Assembly: GCA_024635625.1 (NCBI GenBank)
Contig: JAGXIQ010000084.1
Location: forward strand, 1 to 64,000
From: Loktanella sp.
GTDB lineage: Bacteria > Pseudomonadota > Alphaproteobacteria > Rhodobacterales > Rhodobacteraceae
DNA: 64,000 nucleotides
Direction of reading: 5' to 3'
In this document: positions 49,031-59,855 of the stretch, one piece after another
How the letters are laid out: the number at the start of each line of letters is the position of its first letter
How positions within the stretch are numbered: position 1 is the first letter of the stretch
Made by a program: the position numbers and the translations under genes
The notes under the pieces: generated by a model
Databases searched by the model: none
What the model was told of the DNA's origin: nothing
The model's input: the letters and a program-made list of their open reading frames with translations, nothing else

Positions 49031-51184
49031 TCACCAAAGATTGGCGTGATTTTGGTTGGTAAAGGCCGCTGAGTCGCGAAAGTTGTAGCGTGCGTGCCGT
49101 TTCGGCTCGACCCTATTGATGACGGTCAAAACGCGATCTGTTCTGTGTTCGCGCAGATCATCCAGCGCAGAAGACGCGATATCACGCGAAGTCCGTCCCC
49201 AGCGCATCACCAATAATACCCGCTGCACCGCACCTGCGATCTGCACAACCGACGCGCTATCATGGGCTGGCGGACCGATGAAGACAGTGATCAGCCCGCG
49301 TGCTGCGGCTCTTTCAATCAGTGTGGAAATTAATGCATCGTCGTGAATCGGCGGCAGCGTACCGGTGCCGTGCCACATGCGTTGGTGGCCGGTCGCCGGA
49401 TCGCGATGCAACAGTTCGTCCAGTTTGGTGTCACCCCGCAGATAATCCGCAAAACCCGGACGTTTGTCGCGCCGATGGAGGAGACCGAACCGACTGCGGC
49501 GCGGAAGAATATCGATGATCAACGCCTCGCGACCGAGCGAAGCAAGAGTCTGACTGATGGCTGCCGCAACAAAGTGGCTGCCGTCGCCACTTCGGGTCGA
49601 AGTGATCAGCAGGCTTTCCGGGAATGCGCCACCGCAGGTGGACCCGATGCTGCGCACGAGTTTGTCGGTGGCATGGTTCAGTCGTGGGTCAGTCGGTTGC
49701 CGACCTAGGCGCCAATCTGGCCAGTTGGCCTTTGGCAGCAAGCCGACTGGCAGGGCTGCGGGTTCGCTGACCATTTGTTGGTGGCTGCGGACGGACCGGT
49801 CCGTCAAATCCAGCACACCGGCAAGTGTCAGCCCCAAAAGTGCGCCACCGAAAAGGACGATAATGACATAAATCTTGCGTCCCTTCCCCTCTGGGTAAAG
49901 TGGGACAGCGGCTGGTGTCAGCACGTCAATCCCAAGGGCAGGACGTTCTAGGACAGTTTCCAGTAACCGGATCTGATCATCCACCGCATCCAAGGCCGTG
50001 GTTTGACTATCGGCCCGGCGTACGAGGTTCGCCATCTGAAGCTCGTTTGCCGAAAGCTGTGACAACTGACCTTGCGCTGAACTGCGCATGCCTTGGATTG
50101 TCGTTTCCTCTTGGTCAATATGCGCCAGCTGTGACCGCATAGAGGCAGCCCAGCCTGTCAGTTCTCGATCAATGGCGCCCTCAAGCTCTGCGACCTGGGC
50201 GCGTTGGGTCTGAACGCCGCCATAGGCTTCGCCGAACTGACCGGTCAAGCGGGCCAATTCACGCTGCTGAATTTCTAGCGAACGGCGCAACTGGGCAAGA
50301 ATTTCTGTCTCGTTCAGTGGCGCGGGGCCATTGTCATTCAGCGCAGCATCCACCGTAGAGACTGTGGCCTTCAGTTCCGCCCGGCGACTTTGCAATTCTG
50401 CAAGCTGTTGGTTCAGCAAAACAAGCTGTGTCTGATCGGCAGAGATGTCGCGCCCACCCGCAAGTCCAGCCTGCGTAGTGCGCAGGGCGGCGATTTCTGC
50501 GTGCGCCTCGGCGACGCGCGCGGCCTGATCCGTCTGGCGCACCCGCAGCTGTGTGAGTGCCTCTTTTACGCGGGCATCGCGGCGGTCGGTCACCTCTTGG
50601 GCGTACGATGTTATAATTGCGTTTGGCACTGCGGCAGCAAGTTCCGGATCAGTGGATTTAAAGCTCAGCTGCAGAATGCTGTCGGTTTGGCGCCATGCAG
50701 AGAGGCGATCATAAACGGCCAAGACGGCGCGGTCGTGCACCTCTGCGGGCAATAGTTCTGGGGCTGGGGCACTGCCGAACAGATTTTGCTTGACCTGATC
50801 CAACACGCTGGGTGGCGCAAGCGTTGGGTTGAATTCGGGCACGGCCCCAAGGTCCAAACTGGATACGACGCGGTCCACAACAGCGCGTGCGCGCAGGCGT
50901 TCGACCTCGTCCACCATGATGAAGACATCCGGGGTGGAATCAGCCTCCATATTTAGGACGGGCGTGATCAAAAAACGGGCTTCGGCACGGTAATTCGGCG
51001 TCATGGCGGCGATGAAAGGCAGTGCCATTGCCGTCATCACGACCATGACGCCCAGAATAAAACCCAGCCGCCGCCGCACGAGCCGGACCAGAACTGTCAG
51101 GTCAAGGTCGCTACTCGTGACGTGGATTGGATCTGGTTCATTCTGCTTTAGCCAGGGAATGGATTTACCTGAAATTTGGTTCAT
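49031..51184 (-). CDS. Wzz/GumC-family exopolysaccharide chain-length/transport protein with degenerate BY-kinase-like C-terminus
   Basis: Wzz N-term (VLVRLVRRRLGFILGVMVVMTAMALPFIAAMTPNYRAEARFLI), coiled coils, second TM, ATPase-like C-term. Confidence 0.88.
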   Translation of the reverse strand: MNQISGKSIPWLKQNEPDPIHVTSSDLDLTVLVRLVRRRLGFILGVMVVMTAMALPFIAAMTPNYRAEARFLITPVLNMEADSTPDVFIMVDEVERLRARAVVDRVVSSLDLGAVPEFNPTLAPPSVLDQVKQNLFGSAPAPELLPAEVHDRAVLAVYDRLSAWRQTDSILQLSFKSTDPELAAAVPNAIITSYAQEVTDRRDARVKEALTQLRVRQTDQAARVAEAHAEIAALRTTQAGLAGGRDISADQTQLVLLNQQLAELQSRRAELKATVSTVDAALNDNGPAPLNETEILAQLRRSLEIQQRELARLTGQFGEAYGGVQTQRAQVAELEGAIDRELTGWAASMRSQLAHIDQEETTIQGMRSSAQGQLSQLSANELQMANLVRRADSQTTALDAVDDQIRLLETVLERPALGIDVLTPAAVPLYPEGKGRKIYVIIVLFGGALLGLTLAGVLDLTDRSVRSHQQMVSEPAALPVGLLPKANWPDWRLGRQPTDPRLNHATDKLVRSIGSTCGGAFPESLLITSTRSGDGSHFVAAAISQTLASLGREALIIDILPRRSRFGLLHRRDKRPGFADYLRGDTKLDELLHRDPATGHQRMWHGTGTLPPIHDDALISTLIERAAARGLITVFIGPPAHDSASVVQIAGAVQRVLLVMRWGRTSRDIASSALDDLREHRTDRVLTVINRVEPKRHARYNFRDSAAFTNQNHANLW

Positions 51185-52410
51185 GTTGCATCTGCCCGCA
51201 CGTCGCGCCCGGCGCGTGCCTGTTGAACGGTGGAGCGATAAAGCGGATCAAGTCGGGCGGCATATGCCGCAATACTGAAATGCCACAGGTAATGCGCGCG
51301 CCCAGCCTGAGAGATTGCCGACCGTTCTTTGTCATGCATGATCAGCCGCCCCAGCGTGTCCGCCAACGCCTTAACGTTTCCTACCGGCACAAAGACACCG
51401 GTGACGCCGTCAGTCAAAACCTCTGTATGGGCACCCACAGGGGTCGTCACCACAGTCAGACCATGTGCCAGGCCTTCCAGTACGGCCATTGCCATACCCT
51501 CGCCGTGGGACGGCAGCACGAGGATGTCAGATTTGCGGCACAGGACTTCAACCTGTGACGCCTTCAGCCATCCCGTGAATGTAACGCGGTCGCCTAGGCC
51601 AAGGGCTTTAGCCTCTTCCTGATACTTATCGACCGGGCCGTCGCCAGCCAGCACAGCCTGCCAAGGTAGCTGGGATAAGGCCGGATCGGCTAGTGCACGC
51701 AATAGCTCTGGCACGCCCTTGCGGGGGCCTAGCTGGCCAAGGAACAAAAGACGGATAGGATCGGATTTGGATTTATTACTCGCGGGTGCAACGCCGGGGT
51801 CTGGCACCGCGTTGTGCTGGATCGTGACCTTCTGGCTGGTGTTGTCCAGCAGATCAAAGATTGTCCGGCGGTCGCGCTGGCCCAGAACCAGTACCCTGTC
51901 GGCACCGTCGAACATCCGGCGGATGGCACGGATTTGGCGTGGTGATCGTTCAGACAGATCGGCAGCATAATCGTAGTCGTGAAGATGTAGCATGTGGATG
52001 CAGCCAAGAGACCGCGCGCAGGCTGACAGGATCAGCTTGCGCCGGGTGCTGCCTCGTCCCGCGACATGGATGTGATGCACTGTCTGCGGCGACACAATAC
52101 GCGTGCCTGCCATTGTCAGGATTGCTTGCGCTAGCCTGATCGATGATATCATGGGGCTGAACCATGGCCCGCGGGTATCGGTGACGCGGTGATCGGCCTG
52201 ACTACCCGATTGACGGATGTAGCCTACCAACCGGCCGATGCCGCCACCGTTCTCTTCGCCACCGGCGACGTAGTGCCTGACTCGCAAGGGCTTTTGTGCT
52301 GTCTGTCGGACCGCATTCATTTCGCAAACACCCTTCTTTTTCGTATCAGTAACTTTAGTCTCTTGCAGGGCCTTTGAATCGACAATCTGAACGACCGATT
52401 TCATGCCCAT
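51181..52410 (-). CDS. Glycosyltransferase family 4
   Basis: RLLFLGQLGPRKGVPELLRAL; VLPSHGEGMAMAVLEGLAHGLTVVTTPVGAHTEVLTDGVTGVFVPVGNVKAL. Confidence 0.9.
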   Translation of the reverse strand: MGMKSVVQIVDSKALQETKVTDTKKKGVCEMNAVRQTAQKPLRVRHYVAGGEENGGGIGRLVGYIRQSGSQADHRVTDTRGPWFSPMISSIRLAQAILTMAGTRIVSPQTVHHIHVAGRGSTRRKLILSACARSLGCIHMLHLHDYDYAADLSERSPRQIRAIRRMFDGADRVLVLGQRDRRTIFDLLDNTSQKVTIQHNAVPDPGVAPASNKSKSDPIRLLFLGQLGPRKGVPELLRALADPALSQLPWQAVLAGDGPVDKYQEEAKALGLGDRVTFTGWLKASQVEVLCRKSDILVLPSHGEGMAMAVLEGLAHGLTVVTTPVGAHTEVLTDGVTGVFVPVGNVKALADTLGRLIMHDKERSAISQAGRAHYLWHFSIAAYAARLDPLYRSTVQQARAGRDVRADAT

Positions 52411-53528
52411 CCCTTTGATCCGATACGCTCGGCCTTTTGGTGGACCTTGGTGTAAAGACTATGCGCCAGATCGCCCACCCGGTCGGCCCCGATGATCGTT
52501 TCCGCCCAATTGCGCGCCGCGTCGCCGTGGTGAATGCACATTTGACGATCAGCGGCCATATGGGCGATTGCGTCGGCCAGCGCAGCCGGATCGTTTGGTG
52601 GGACGACCAAACCCAGATCATAGGGGGCGACTGTGGCCCGCAACTCTCCGACATCGGTGACAACGACGGGCAGACCGAACGTGGCTGCAACAGGCAGGAC
52701 GCCGCTTTGTGAGGCTTCTGTGTAGGGCAGCACAACAAGGTCGGCGTCGCTGAATAAGGTTGCGACGTCTTCGTCGGGGATAAAGCGGTTCTGGATATCA
52801 TAGCGTCCGGGATCGCCCATCAGATCGCGCAGATCATGCGGATCGTCCCCACGCCCAGCGATGGTAATCCGCAGACCGGGAATGCGGTCGTCTAATAAGC
52901 GCTCTGCCCTTAGCAACTGGTCGAGGCCCTTGTAAGCGAAGATGCGGCCGAACAGCAGGACGCGAAAGCTGTCCGCGCGACTGGTCCGGCGCAACCCCTT
53001 CGCGCGCGCAAGCTCCGCATAGCGGCTGATCGCTGGATGCGGCAGGACGTGCACTTGGTCGGTAGGCTTGGCAAAGACAGTCTCTGCCGCCTTTGCCAAG
53101 GTGGGGCCGTGCACGACCACATGATCCGACAGGCGCGCCATCAACTTGGGGCTCCAGTTTGGTAGAACGCCGGTATCGCGGTCGCCGGGATGCAGGCGAA
53201 CGTCGTGCACCGTGGTAATGACTGGCACAGGTCGCCAAAACGGTACAGCAAAGTTCAACCAAAGCTGCGTATTGCTTAGAACGTGGATGACGTCCGGGGC
53301 CTCTGCACGGATCAGCCGGGTCAGGCGCCACAAGAATGCGGGGTTTGCCAGACTGCGATGACGCGGCCAATCGACCAGCTTGATGGTCACATCCGGTGCA
53401 AACCATTCAAGCGCGTTGGCAAAACGATCGCGCGGCAGGATCAGGGTAACAGCACCCCAGCGTGCAACTGCATTGGCATAGGCGATGGTGTAGTCGAAAG
53501 GTTCGCCGCCGATAAGTAGGACCTTCAT
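52401..53528 (-). CDS. Glycosyltransferase family 4
   Basis: FRVLLFGRIFAYKGLDQLLRAERLL; LVVLPYTEASQSGVLPVAATFGLPVVVTDVGELRA. Confidence 0.9.
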   Translation of the reverse strand: MKVLLIGGEPFDYTIAYANAVARWGAVTLILPRDRFANALEWFAPDVTIKLVDWPRHRSLANPAFLWRLTRLIRAEAPDVIHVLSNTQLWLNFAVPFWRPVPVITTVHDVRLHPGDRDTGVLPNWSPKLMARLSDHVVVHGPTLAKAAETVFAKPTDQVHVLPHPAISRYAELARAKGLRRTSRADSFRVLLFGRIFAYKGLDQLLRAERLLDDRIPGLRITIAGRGDDPHDLRDLMGDPGRYDIQNRFIPDEDVATLFSDADLVVLPYTEASQSGVLPVAATFGLPVVVTDVGELRATVAPYDLGLVVPPNDPAALADAIAHMAADRQMCIHHGDAARNWAETIIGADRVGDLAHSLYTKVHQKAERIGSKGWA

Positions 53529-54481
53529 GACGTCTGCGCCCGCGTAGAGGTTTCGCGCGGCATGGGTTTGTGCCCTATGGCACGGGCCGCATTCAAAGAG
53601 TCGCGCAGGCGGCGTAAAAGATGCGGCTCTCCCGGATCACGCAGGCCTTTCATGGCCAGCCGCACCTGCGTGGCGGTGCTGGCCCCATTGAGGCGGGCGC
53701 GGGCAAAGCGGGCGGGCGTATGGTCATCGAAATTTAGGCGATGCGGCAGGCCTTCGCGGGTTAGAAAGTCATTGGTTGCGGTCACCACCGCCTGCCAGTG
53801 ACCGATCCGCTTGCGCAGCATGTCAGCGTCGTCCGTGGCACGGTACCACGCGTTATCGTGGATACGGTAGACACCCAGCGCATCTGGCAGCGCCGCTACG
53901 CGGGTCACGTAGGGCGACAGACCGACTAGCCATGCATCAGCAGAGATACGGAAGGTGTCGGGGATTTCGCCAATCTGGTCCCACACTGTGCGCCGAAGGG
54001 ACACGGCAGAAGTCATTGGGAAAGGCCAACGCCCGCCGGACTTCGTCATGATAGGCGCCAGATCGCCACTGCACAGCGTAGGTGGAATGGCGCGAAAAGC
54101 ATGCGTGCCATCGGACAGCTGCGGCTGCAACCGATGATAGGCGAGCCCGATATCGAAATCCGCATCGAAGGCAGCATTGATCGCAGCCAGCTTTCCCGGC
54201 TGCCACCAGTCGTCGGCATCCAGAAAATGCAGGGTCAGGCCACGACTGTGACGCACCCCCGCGTTGATCGCCGCCGCCTGCCCTGCGTTGTCCTGCAATA
54301 CCGGTCTAATCCGGTCACCGTAGCTTGCGATGATGTCACGGGAATCGTCTGATGACCCATCGTCGACGACGACGACCTCTGCGCTGACCCCGGTTTGGGC
54401 TAATGCGCTGTCTATTGCCTGCGCAAGATAGCGACCGTAGTTGTAGTTGTTGATAATGACGCTTGCGCGTGGCTGTTCCAT
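53525..54481 (-). CDS. Glycosyltransferase family 2
   Basis: SVIINNYNYGRYLAQAIDSALAQTGVSAEVVVVDDGSSDDSRDIIASYGD; LHFLDADDWWQPGKL. Confidence 0.93.
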   Translation of the reverse strand: MEQPRASVIINNYNYGRYLAQAIDSALAQTGVSAEVVVVDDGSSDDSRDIIASYGDRIRPVLQDNAGQAAAINAGVRHSRGLTLHFLDADDWWQPGKLAAINAAFDADFDIGLAYHRLQPQLSDGTHAFRAIPPTLCSGDLAPIMTKSGGRWPFPMTSAVSLRRTVWDQIGEIPDTFRISADAWLVGLSPYVTRVAALPDALGVYRIHDNAWYRATDDADMLRKRIGHWQAVVTATNDFLTREGLPHRLNFDDHTPARFARARLNGASTATQVRLAMKGLRDPGEPHLLRRLRDSLNAARAIGHKPMPRETSTRAQTS

Positions 54482-54495
54482 GGGGGGCTCCGAGA

Positions 54496-55701
54496 TTAGC
54501 CGCGCGGTGCGGTCAAGGGTAGGCTGACGTCAACGACATCGCCGGGATAGATTTCCGTCTCCATCGTGGCGGGCAACGTCTGCGCGCCCAATGCATCCGT
54601 GCGAAAGATGCGCAACACCGGCGCGGCCAAGGCGACAGATGGGTCTTCTGGGATGCGTCCAGCGGCCAACAGATGGCCTTGCAAGGCCTGAAGCTGGGCC
54701 ACCTGCACGGATCGTTCGCCGACTGCACGGCGCAAAGCTTCGCGGGTGGTGATGCGCTGGGCGGTCAGGTCAGCTTGGGTCTGGTGACGGATCGTTTCCC
54801 GGTTCTGACGCGCCCGGGCGGCAAAAGTCTGATTTTCCAATAAATCCCGCGCCAGACGGCTTTCTTCGCGTTCCAGCTCTTGCAAGCGCGACCGCGGTGC
54901 AAGGCCGCGTTCTACAAGGGTTCGCATCGCCTCTACCTCTGCCCGCTGTAGGGCCTGCTCGTCTGATTGATGCGCAGCCAGTTGCGATAGGACCTCTAGT
55001 TCCACATCAGTCAGGGCAAGGGCTGTATCTGCGTAGGCGCGATCAGCGGCTTGTTCGGTCAACACGTCATCAAGCAACGCTGCATCTATGTCGCGCACGG
55101 GCGCGGGGTCGGCATCCGCGCCTGTCTTGGCCGGCGCCTCGGGTATGATGGCCTCTTCGGCCAGTTGGGCGTTCAGTCGGGTGATCTCGCTGTCGAGGGC
55201 TCGCAGGGCCTGCTCCCCCGCTCTTTGCTGCGCAAGCAGTTCAAGGATCTCTCCTAGTCCAGTGGCTGTTTCGGCCTCACCAGCGAACAGGCCACCAGCC
55301 GAGATGATGGCTTGCCGGACGGTCAGGCCGGGCTGATAGGTGACCTCTCCACTCGTTTTGACCTGACCGCCAACATAGACTGGGCGGTATTGCGAAACTT
55401 CAATCAGAACGATGGGATCAAGGAGGATGTCATGGGAGATGAGCGATTGGGCCACACGCTCTTGGATCGCGTCGATGGTCAGTCCGGCGACACTTATGCC
55501 CCCCACCAGCGGTAACCGGATTCGACCATCAACATCGACACGCGCATCGCGGGTCAGTTCAGGGGCCCCGGCGACGGATACGAACAACACGTCGCCACGG
55601 GCCACTGGGGTTTCGGCCAAAGCCGGCAGACCCGTCAGGCACAGCGCAATGGCCCAACCGGCAAACTGGCGGCAGTTTCTGCCTGTGTGCTTTGGGACCA
55701 C
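54496..55701 (-). CDS. Polysaccharide export (OPX/Wza-like) protein with coiled-coil insertion
   Basis: Signal peptide; GDVLFVSVAGAPELTRDARVDVDGRIRLPLVGGISVAGLTIDAIQERVAQSL; YVGGQVKTSGEVTYQPGLTVRQAIISAGG. Confidence 0.9.
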   Translation of the reverse strand: MVPKHTGRNCRQFAGWAIALCLTGLPALAETPVARGDVLFVSVAGAPELTRDARVDVDGRIRLPLVGGISVAGLTIDAIQERVAQSLISHDILLDPIVLIEVSQYRPVYVGGQVKTSGEVTYQPGLTVRQAIISAGGLFAGEAETATGLGEILELLAQQRAGEQALRALDSEITRLNAQLAEEAIIPEAPAKTGADADPAPVRDIDAALLDDVLTEQAADRAYADTALALTDVELEVLSQLAAHQSDEQALQRAEVEAMRTLVERGLAPRSRLQELEREESRLARDLLENQTFAARARQNRETIRHQTQADLTAQRITTREALRRAVGERSVQVAQLQALQGHLLAAGRIPEDPSVALAAPVLRIFRTDALGAQTLPATMETEIYPGDVVDVSLPLTAPRG

Positions 55702-55987
55702 CGGTCTGAAACTCCTTTGGTAAACAAGACCATCGCAGGACTGGACGGTATGTCGTGAAGCCTAGCGCCACGACAGCATGACCCGAACCTGACCATCCGT
55801 CGGAAACGTGGACCTGCGTTCATCCGATCAGGGGACGTTGTTCTTGTTCCCCCCACCGCATGGTCTAGCCATCCACCGAAGGGTGACGTTTGCGCGGGGG
55901 GACAAACCCGGTCTGATGAACCCAACCCTGTTCGACCGCGTCTGCGGTCTGGCTAGGTTTGATGACTGCCGCCGAAAAGGGCCCTCT

Positions 55988-57268
55988 ATGAACCGACCGG
56001 TTGAAAGCTTTACCGCCGTCCACCCCCCAGCGCCGGCCCTGCGGCTGCGCTGGCGCAGGCTGGAATGGTGGGGTGCCTCAATCGCGCTGTTCTTGAATTC
56101 CGGTGCGCTGTTTCCCTTGGTGCTTATGGTCCAGAACGGAGAGATTGGTGACGCCGAGCGCGCGCGCCTGCGTCTGATGCAGCTGCCAGTCATCGCTATC
56201 ACGCTGATTCTGTTATCACGCCACACCGGGGCATTGATGCTGGCTGTCCGTCGGTCCTTGCCACTCGTCCTGCTGATTTTGCTCGCAGCACTTTCTGTCA
56301 CGTGGTCCATCGGGACGGGCGTCACCCTGCGGCGTGCGATCGCCTTAGGGATTACGTGCCTGCTTGCCACCTTGTTGGCGATTCGCTTTACACCGCGCCA
56401 GTTGCTGTTGCTGGTATCGGGTGTGATAGGTTTCTGCCTTTGGCTTAGCCTTGGTGCCGCTGTCCTAACGCCCAGTGCTGCCAATATGCCCGGCGGCGAG
56501 GGCCTGCGTGGCATCTATACACATAAAAACGTGCTGGGTTGGGCGGCCTGTTTGGGTGTGATCTGCGGCATAGCACTTTGGCAGGATAGCCACCGAGCGC
56601 TCCACTGGCGCGGGTTCCGCCTATTGGTAGCAAGCGTCGGTTGCCTGCTGCTGTCCGGATCTGGCACCGGGATCATTTGTTCATCCGTCGCGGTCGTGCT
56701 TTACGGCTTCTACGCCCTTTTAGCGCGGACTCGTGGCATGACGCGGCTGGTTTGCCTTTTGGTCGTGATGGAGCTTGTCGCAGCCATCGTCTTAGGCGGT
56801 AGACCCCTGCTCGTTCTAATACTCGATGGTTTGGGTAAGGACGCGACCCTGACTGGGCGCATACCGCTTTGGGATATCGTAGATATGCGCATCGCAGTGA
56901 AGCCGTGGTTGGGCTATGGTTATCAGTCGTTCTGGACTCCTGGCACTTATGGAAACGATCTGGTCACCACTACGTTGCAATGGCAACCGCCCCATGCCCA
57001 CAACGGTTTCCGTGATACGCTGCTAAGCCTCGGCGCACTGGGATTGACGCTGTTGATGTGGTCCTTGATCCGCGCCTTGCGTCAAGGCGCTGCCTTGCAA
57101 ATGCGGGCACCCAAAGAGGGCTGGGTTTGGCTGAACGTTGTGATCGGTGTTATGATCGCTATGAACCTGACCGAGAGTAATCTGCTAGCCCAAAACGATA
57201 TTCAGTGGCTGTTATTATCCACCGCAGTCATCATGATCGGGCTACGTGCGGCCGACCGGCGCGCCTGA
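55988..57268 (+). CDS. O-antigen ligase / Wzy-like polymerase family protein
   Basis: Polytopic; GLRGIYTHKNVLGWAACLGV, LLLSGSGTGI, GYGYQSFW, PPHAHNGFRDTLLSLGALGL motifs. Confidence 0.85.
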   Translation: MNRPVESFTAVHPPAPALRLRWRRLEWWGASIALFLNSGALFPLVLMVQNGEIGDAERARLRLMQLPVIAITLILLSRHTGALMLAVRRSLPLVLLILLAALSVTWSIGTGVTLRRAIALGITCLLATLLAIRFTPRQLLLLVSGVIGFCLWLSLGAAVLTPSAANMPGGEGLRGIYTHKNVLGWAACLGVICGIALWQDSHRALHWRGFRLLVASVGCLLLSGSGTGIICSSVAVVLYGFYALLARTRGMTRLVCLLVVMELVAAIVLGGRPLLVLILDGLGKDATLTGRIPLWDIVDMRIAVKPWLGYGYQSFWTPGTYGNDLVTTTLQWQPPHAHNGFRDTLLSLGALGLTLLMWSLIRALRQGAALQMRAPKEGWVWLNVVIGVMIAMNLTESNLLAQNDIQWLLLSTAVIMIGLRAADRRA

Positions 57269-57546
57269 CGAAAACCCGCCAAAATCCCGTAAATAAATGG
57301 CCACGGCATGGCTTCGCCTACTCTTGGGCGGGGCCATTTGTACGTGCGCAGTAGTCCCCAAGCCGGTTGGTGTAATGGCATCATCCGAATGGGCCGGGGT
57401 CCTCATCCCTCTGCCGCAGGCGGGGGGTACAGCAGGTGAAGCATTCGGGCGATTGGGGGTGTCTTACTCACCGATCTGTCAGCTTCCCAATGGTCGGTTG
57501 CGGAACCTAGCCTCTTGGCAACCTAACGTATTTCCAGAGGATCCCC

Positions 57547-58413
57547 ATGACACCCAGTTCGACCCCCGTGGTGCAATCCGCACTGGCCCCCCTCGCCAGC
57601 ATCAACGTTCTGGGGGTGGCCGTGTCTGACCTGAACATGCCAAAGGCGATGCAATTTGTATTCGATGCGGTTCATACCGGAACCAAAGGTTATATCTGCA
57701 TCTGTGGCGCCCATGGGGTGGTCGAGTGTCAATCCGATCCCGCCCTGCAACGCGTTTTTAATGGCGCGATGGCGGCGACACCTGATGGTATGCCGCTGGT
57801 CTGGGCGTTGCACGGCGCTGGGCATGCAGACGCGGGACGGGTCTATGGCCCGGACCTGATGCGCAATATGCTGGACAGCGGCCGCGACGCCGGGCTGCGG
57901 CATTTCTTGTATGGCACCACCCCCGCGACCCTTGCAAAGTTAAGCGCCCAGATTTTGCGCCGCTATCCTGGTGCGATCATCTCTGGCACCTACGCGCCTC
58001 CCTTCCGCGCCCTGTCCCCAGACGAAGAGCGTCACGTCGCAGCCGTCATCAACCGGGCCGAGGCTGATATTGTCTGGGTCGGACTAAGCACACCCAAGCA
58101 AGACCGCTGGATGGCGTCGATGAGGGATCGGCTGAATGCGCCGGTACTGGTTGGCGTCGGTGCGGCTTTTGACTTTTTAGCGGGGAATACCCGTGCTGCG
58201 CCCCCGGTGCTGCAACGCGCGGGGCTGGAATGGGCCTATCGCCTGATGACCGAACCGCGGCGGTTGTGGCGGCGCTATGTGCGGATTGTGCCGCTTTATT
58301 TGCTGCTGCGCGGTTTGCAACGCGCCGGCCTGCGCCGGTTTCCAATCCCAGCCAGCGCAATCCCCGTGCCGCCGACCGGCGGCGACCAGCCTGACCGTAC
58401 CGCCACTATCTGA
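57547..58413 (+). CDS. WecG/TagA/CpsF family glycosyltransferase
   Basis: INVLGVAVSDLNMPKAMQFV; TPDGMPLVWAL; DIVWVGLSTPKQDRWMASMRDRLNAPVLVGVGAAFDFLAG. Confidence 0.93.
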   Translation: MTPSSTPVVQSALAPLASINVLGVAVSDLNMPKAMQFVFDAVHTGTKGYICICGAHGVVECQSDPALQRVFNGAMAATPDGMPLVWALHGAGHADAGRVYGPDLMRNMLDSGRDAGLRHFLYGTTPATLAKLSAQILRRYPGAIISGTYAPPFRALSPDEERHVAAVINRAEADIVWVGLSTPKQDRWMASMRDRLNAPVLVGVGAAFDFLAGNTRAAPPVLQRAGLEWAYRLMTEPRRLWRRYVRIVPLYLLLRGLQRAGLRRFPIPASAIPVPPTGGDQPDRTATI

Positions 58414-58440
58414 TGCCATCTGCTGCTCCGAGGTAATGCC

Positions 58441-59814
58441 ATGACCAAGCCGATCACTCTGACCGATCCGACCCCCGTCGCCTACCATATCGGACCACAC
58501 CCTACTTTTAGTGGCACGAAATCCCCGCGATCTTTTCGAAGACCCTTTTGCGGCCTTGCGATCATCGGGGCCGATACCCTTGCAATGCTGATCCCCATGG
58601 GGGTGCTATTTTCACCGTGGGCTGGTGGTTCGATGCCTGCCGCAGTTCTGTCGCTGATCCTTGCGGGTGGCGCGACGGTTGTCTTGAACCTGCTGCAAGG
58701 CCTTTATCCGGGTGACCGTCTACACTCGCAAGAGACACTGCGCCGCCGGGCCCGGACTGTCGCGCTGTCATTGTTGTTGTTGCCTGCATTTTGCACCTAT
58801 GCTGCGCCCGGTGAACTGAACACCGGTATCGTGACAGCGTTGGCGTTGCTGGCGGCCCTTGTGTTGCAGATCCCGCTGCGCCGGGCCGTCCGTGGCCAGC
58901 TTTACCGGTCGGGACTTTGGGGTACGGCGGCGGTCTTTATCGCACCGCGTCAACTGCGTGAAACGCTTGAATCCTTTTTCCAGACCCATTGGCGCTATGG
59001 CCTGCGCCCGGTGCAGGAAGGGGCGCAGATTGCCGTGTTGGCCCGCACGCCAGACACCACTACTGCCACAATGCTGCGTCAGGAATACCACGAGGTCATC
59101 GTGCTGGCCGACATGCCGCACTTGCGGGTGTCTGGACTGCATCCGGCCGATATCGGCGGCGCGATCGGATTTTCCGTTGGGGCTGCTGGCACGCCGGGAT
59201 ACGCGGTGGTCAAGCGGATTATGGACATCGCGATCGCGCTGCCCGCCCTGTTGATACTGGCACCCTTCATGATTCTGGCGGCCTTGTGCATCTACATCGT
59301 CGATCCTGGCCCAGTTCACTACATCCAACCGAGAGAGGGTCTAGGTGGCCGTACCGTTGGCGTCTTGAAGCTGCGCACGATGTATCGCGACTCGGAAGCG
59401 CGCCTGAATACGCTTTTGACGACAGATCCGCAGGCACGCGCCGAATGGGCCCATCATTTTAAGCTGCGTAATGATCCGCGCTTGCTGCCTCGGATCGGAT
59501 CGTTCCTGCGTGCGTCCAGCATCGACGAACTGCCGCAGCTGATCAACGTCCTGCGTGGAGAGATGAGCATCGTAGGGCCGCGTCCCTTTCCTGAATATCA
59601 CCTAAAGGCGATGCCTGCCGCGTTCCGGGCAAAGCGTGCATCCGTCGCGCCGGGCATCACCGGATTGTGGCAAATCACCAGCCGCAGTGACGCCGACCTG
59701 ATCCAGCAACAACAGCTGGACGAACACTACATCGACAACCGTTCTTTGTGGTTCGACCTGCAGATCATTCTGGGCACGTTGCCAGCCCTGCTGCTTGGCA
59801 AAGGCGCCTACTGA
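58441..59814 (+). CDS. Exopolysaccharide polyprenyl glycosylphosphotransferase (initiating sugar transferase)
   Basis: [68 protein letters not shown]. Confidence 0.93.
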   Translation: MTKPITLTDPTPVAYHIGPHPTFSGTKSPRSFRRPFCGLAIIGADTLAMLIPMGVLFSPWAGGSMPAAVLSLILAGGATVVLNLLQGLYPGDRLHSQETLRRRARTVALSLLLLPAFCTYAAPGELNTGIVTALALLAALVLQIPLRRAVRGQLYRSGLWGTAAVFIAPRQLRETLESFFQTHWRYGLRPVQEGAQIAVLARTPDTTTATMLRQEYHEVIVLADMPHLRVSGLHPADIGGAIGFSVGAAGTPGYAVVKRIMDIAIALPALLILAPFMILAALCIYIVDPGPVHYIQPREGLGGRTVGVLKLRTMYRDSEARLNTLLTTDPQARAEWAHHFKLRNDPRLLPRIGSFLRASSIDELPQLINVLRGEMSIVGPRPFPEYHLKAMPAAFRAKRASVAPGITGLWQITSRSDADLIQQQQLDEHYIDNRSLWFDLQIILGTLPALLLGKGAY

Positions 59815-59855
59815 CATCGCCCTGCATTCCATTCTTCAAACCAAGGACTTTCATC

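Noticed and set aside
57297-57629. 110 aa ORF between the polymerase/ligase and WecG-type genes
   Set aside because: No ribosome-site or domain support and it overlaps the start of the confident WecG gene; probably leader/intergenic DNA
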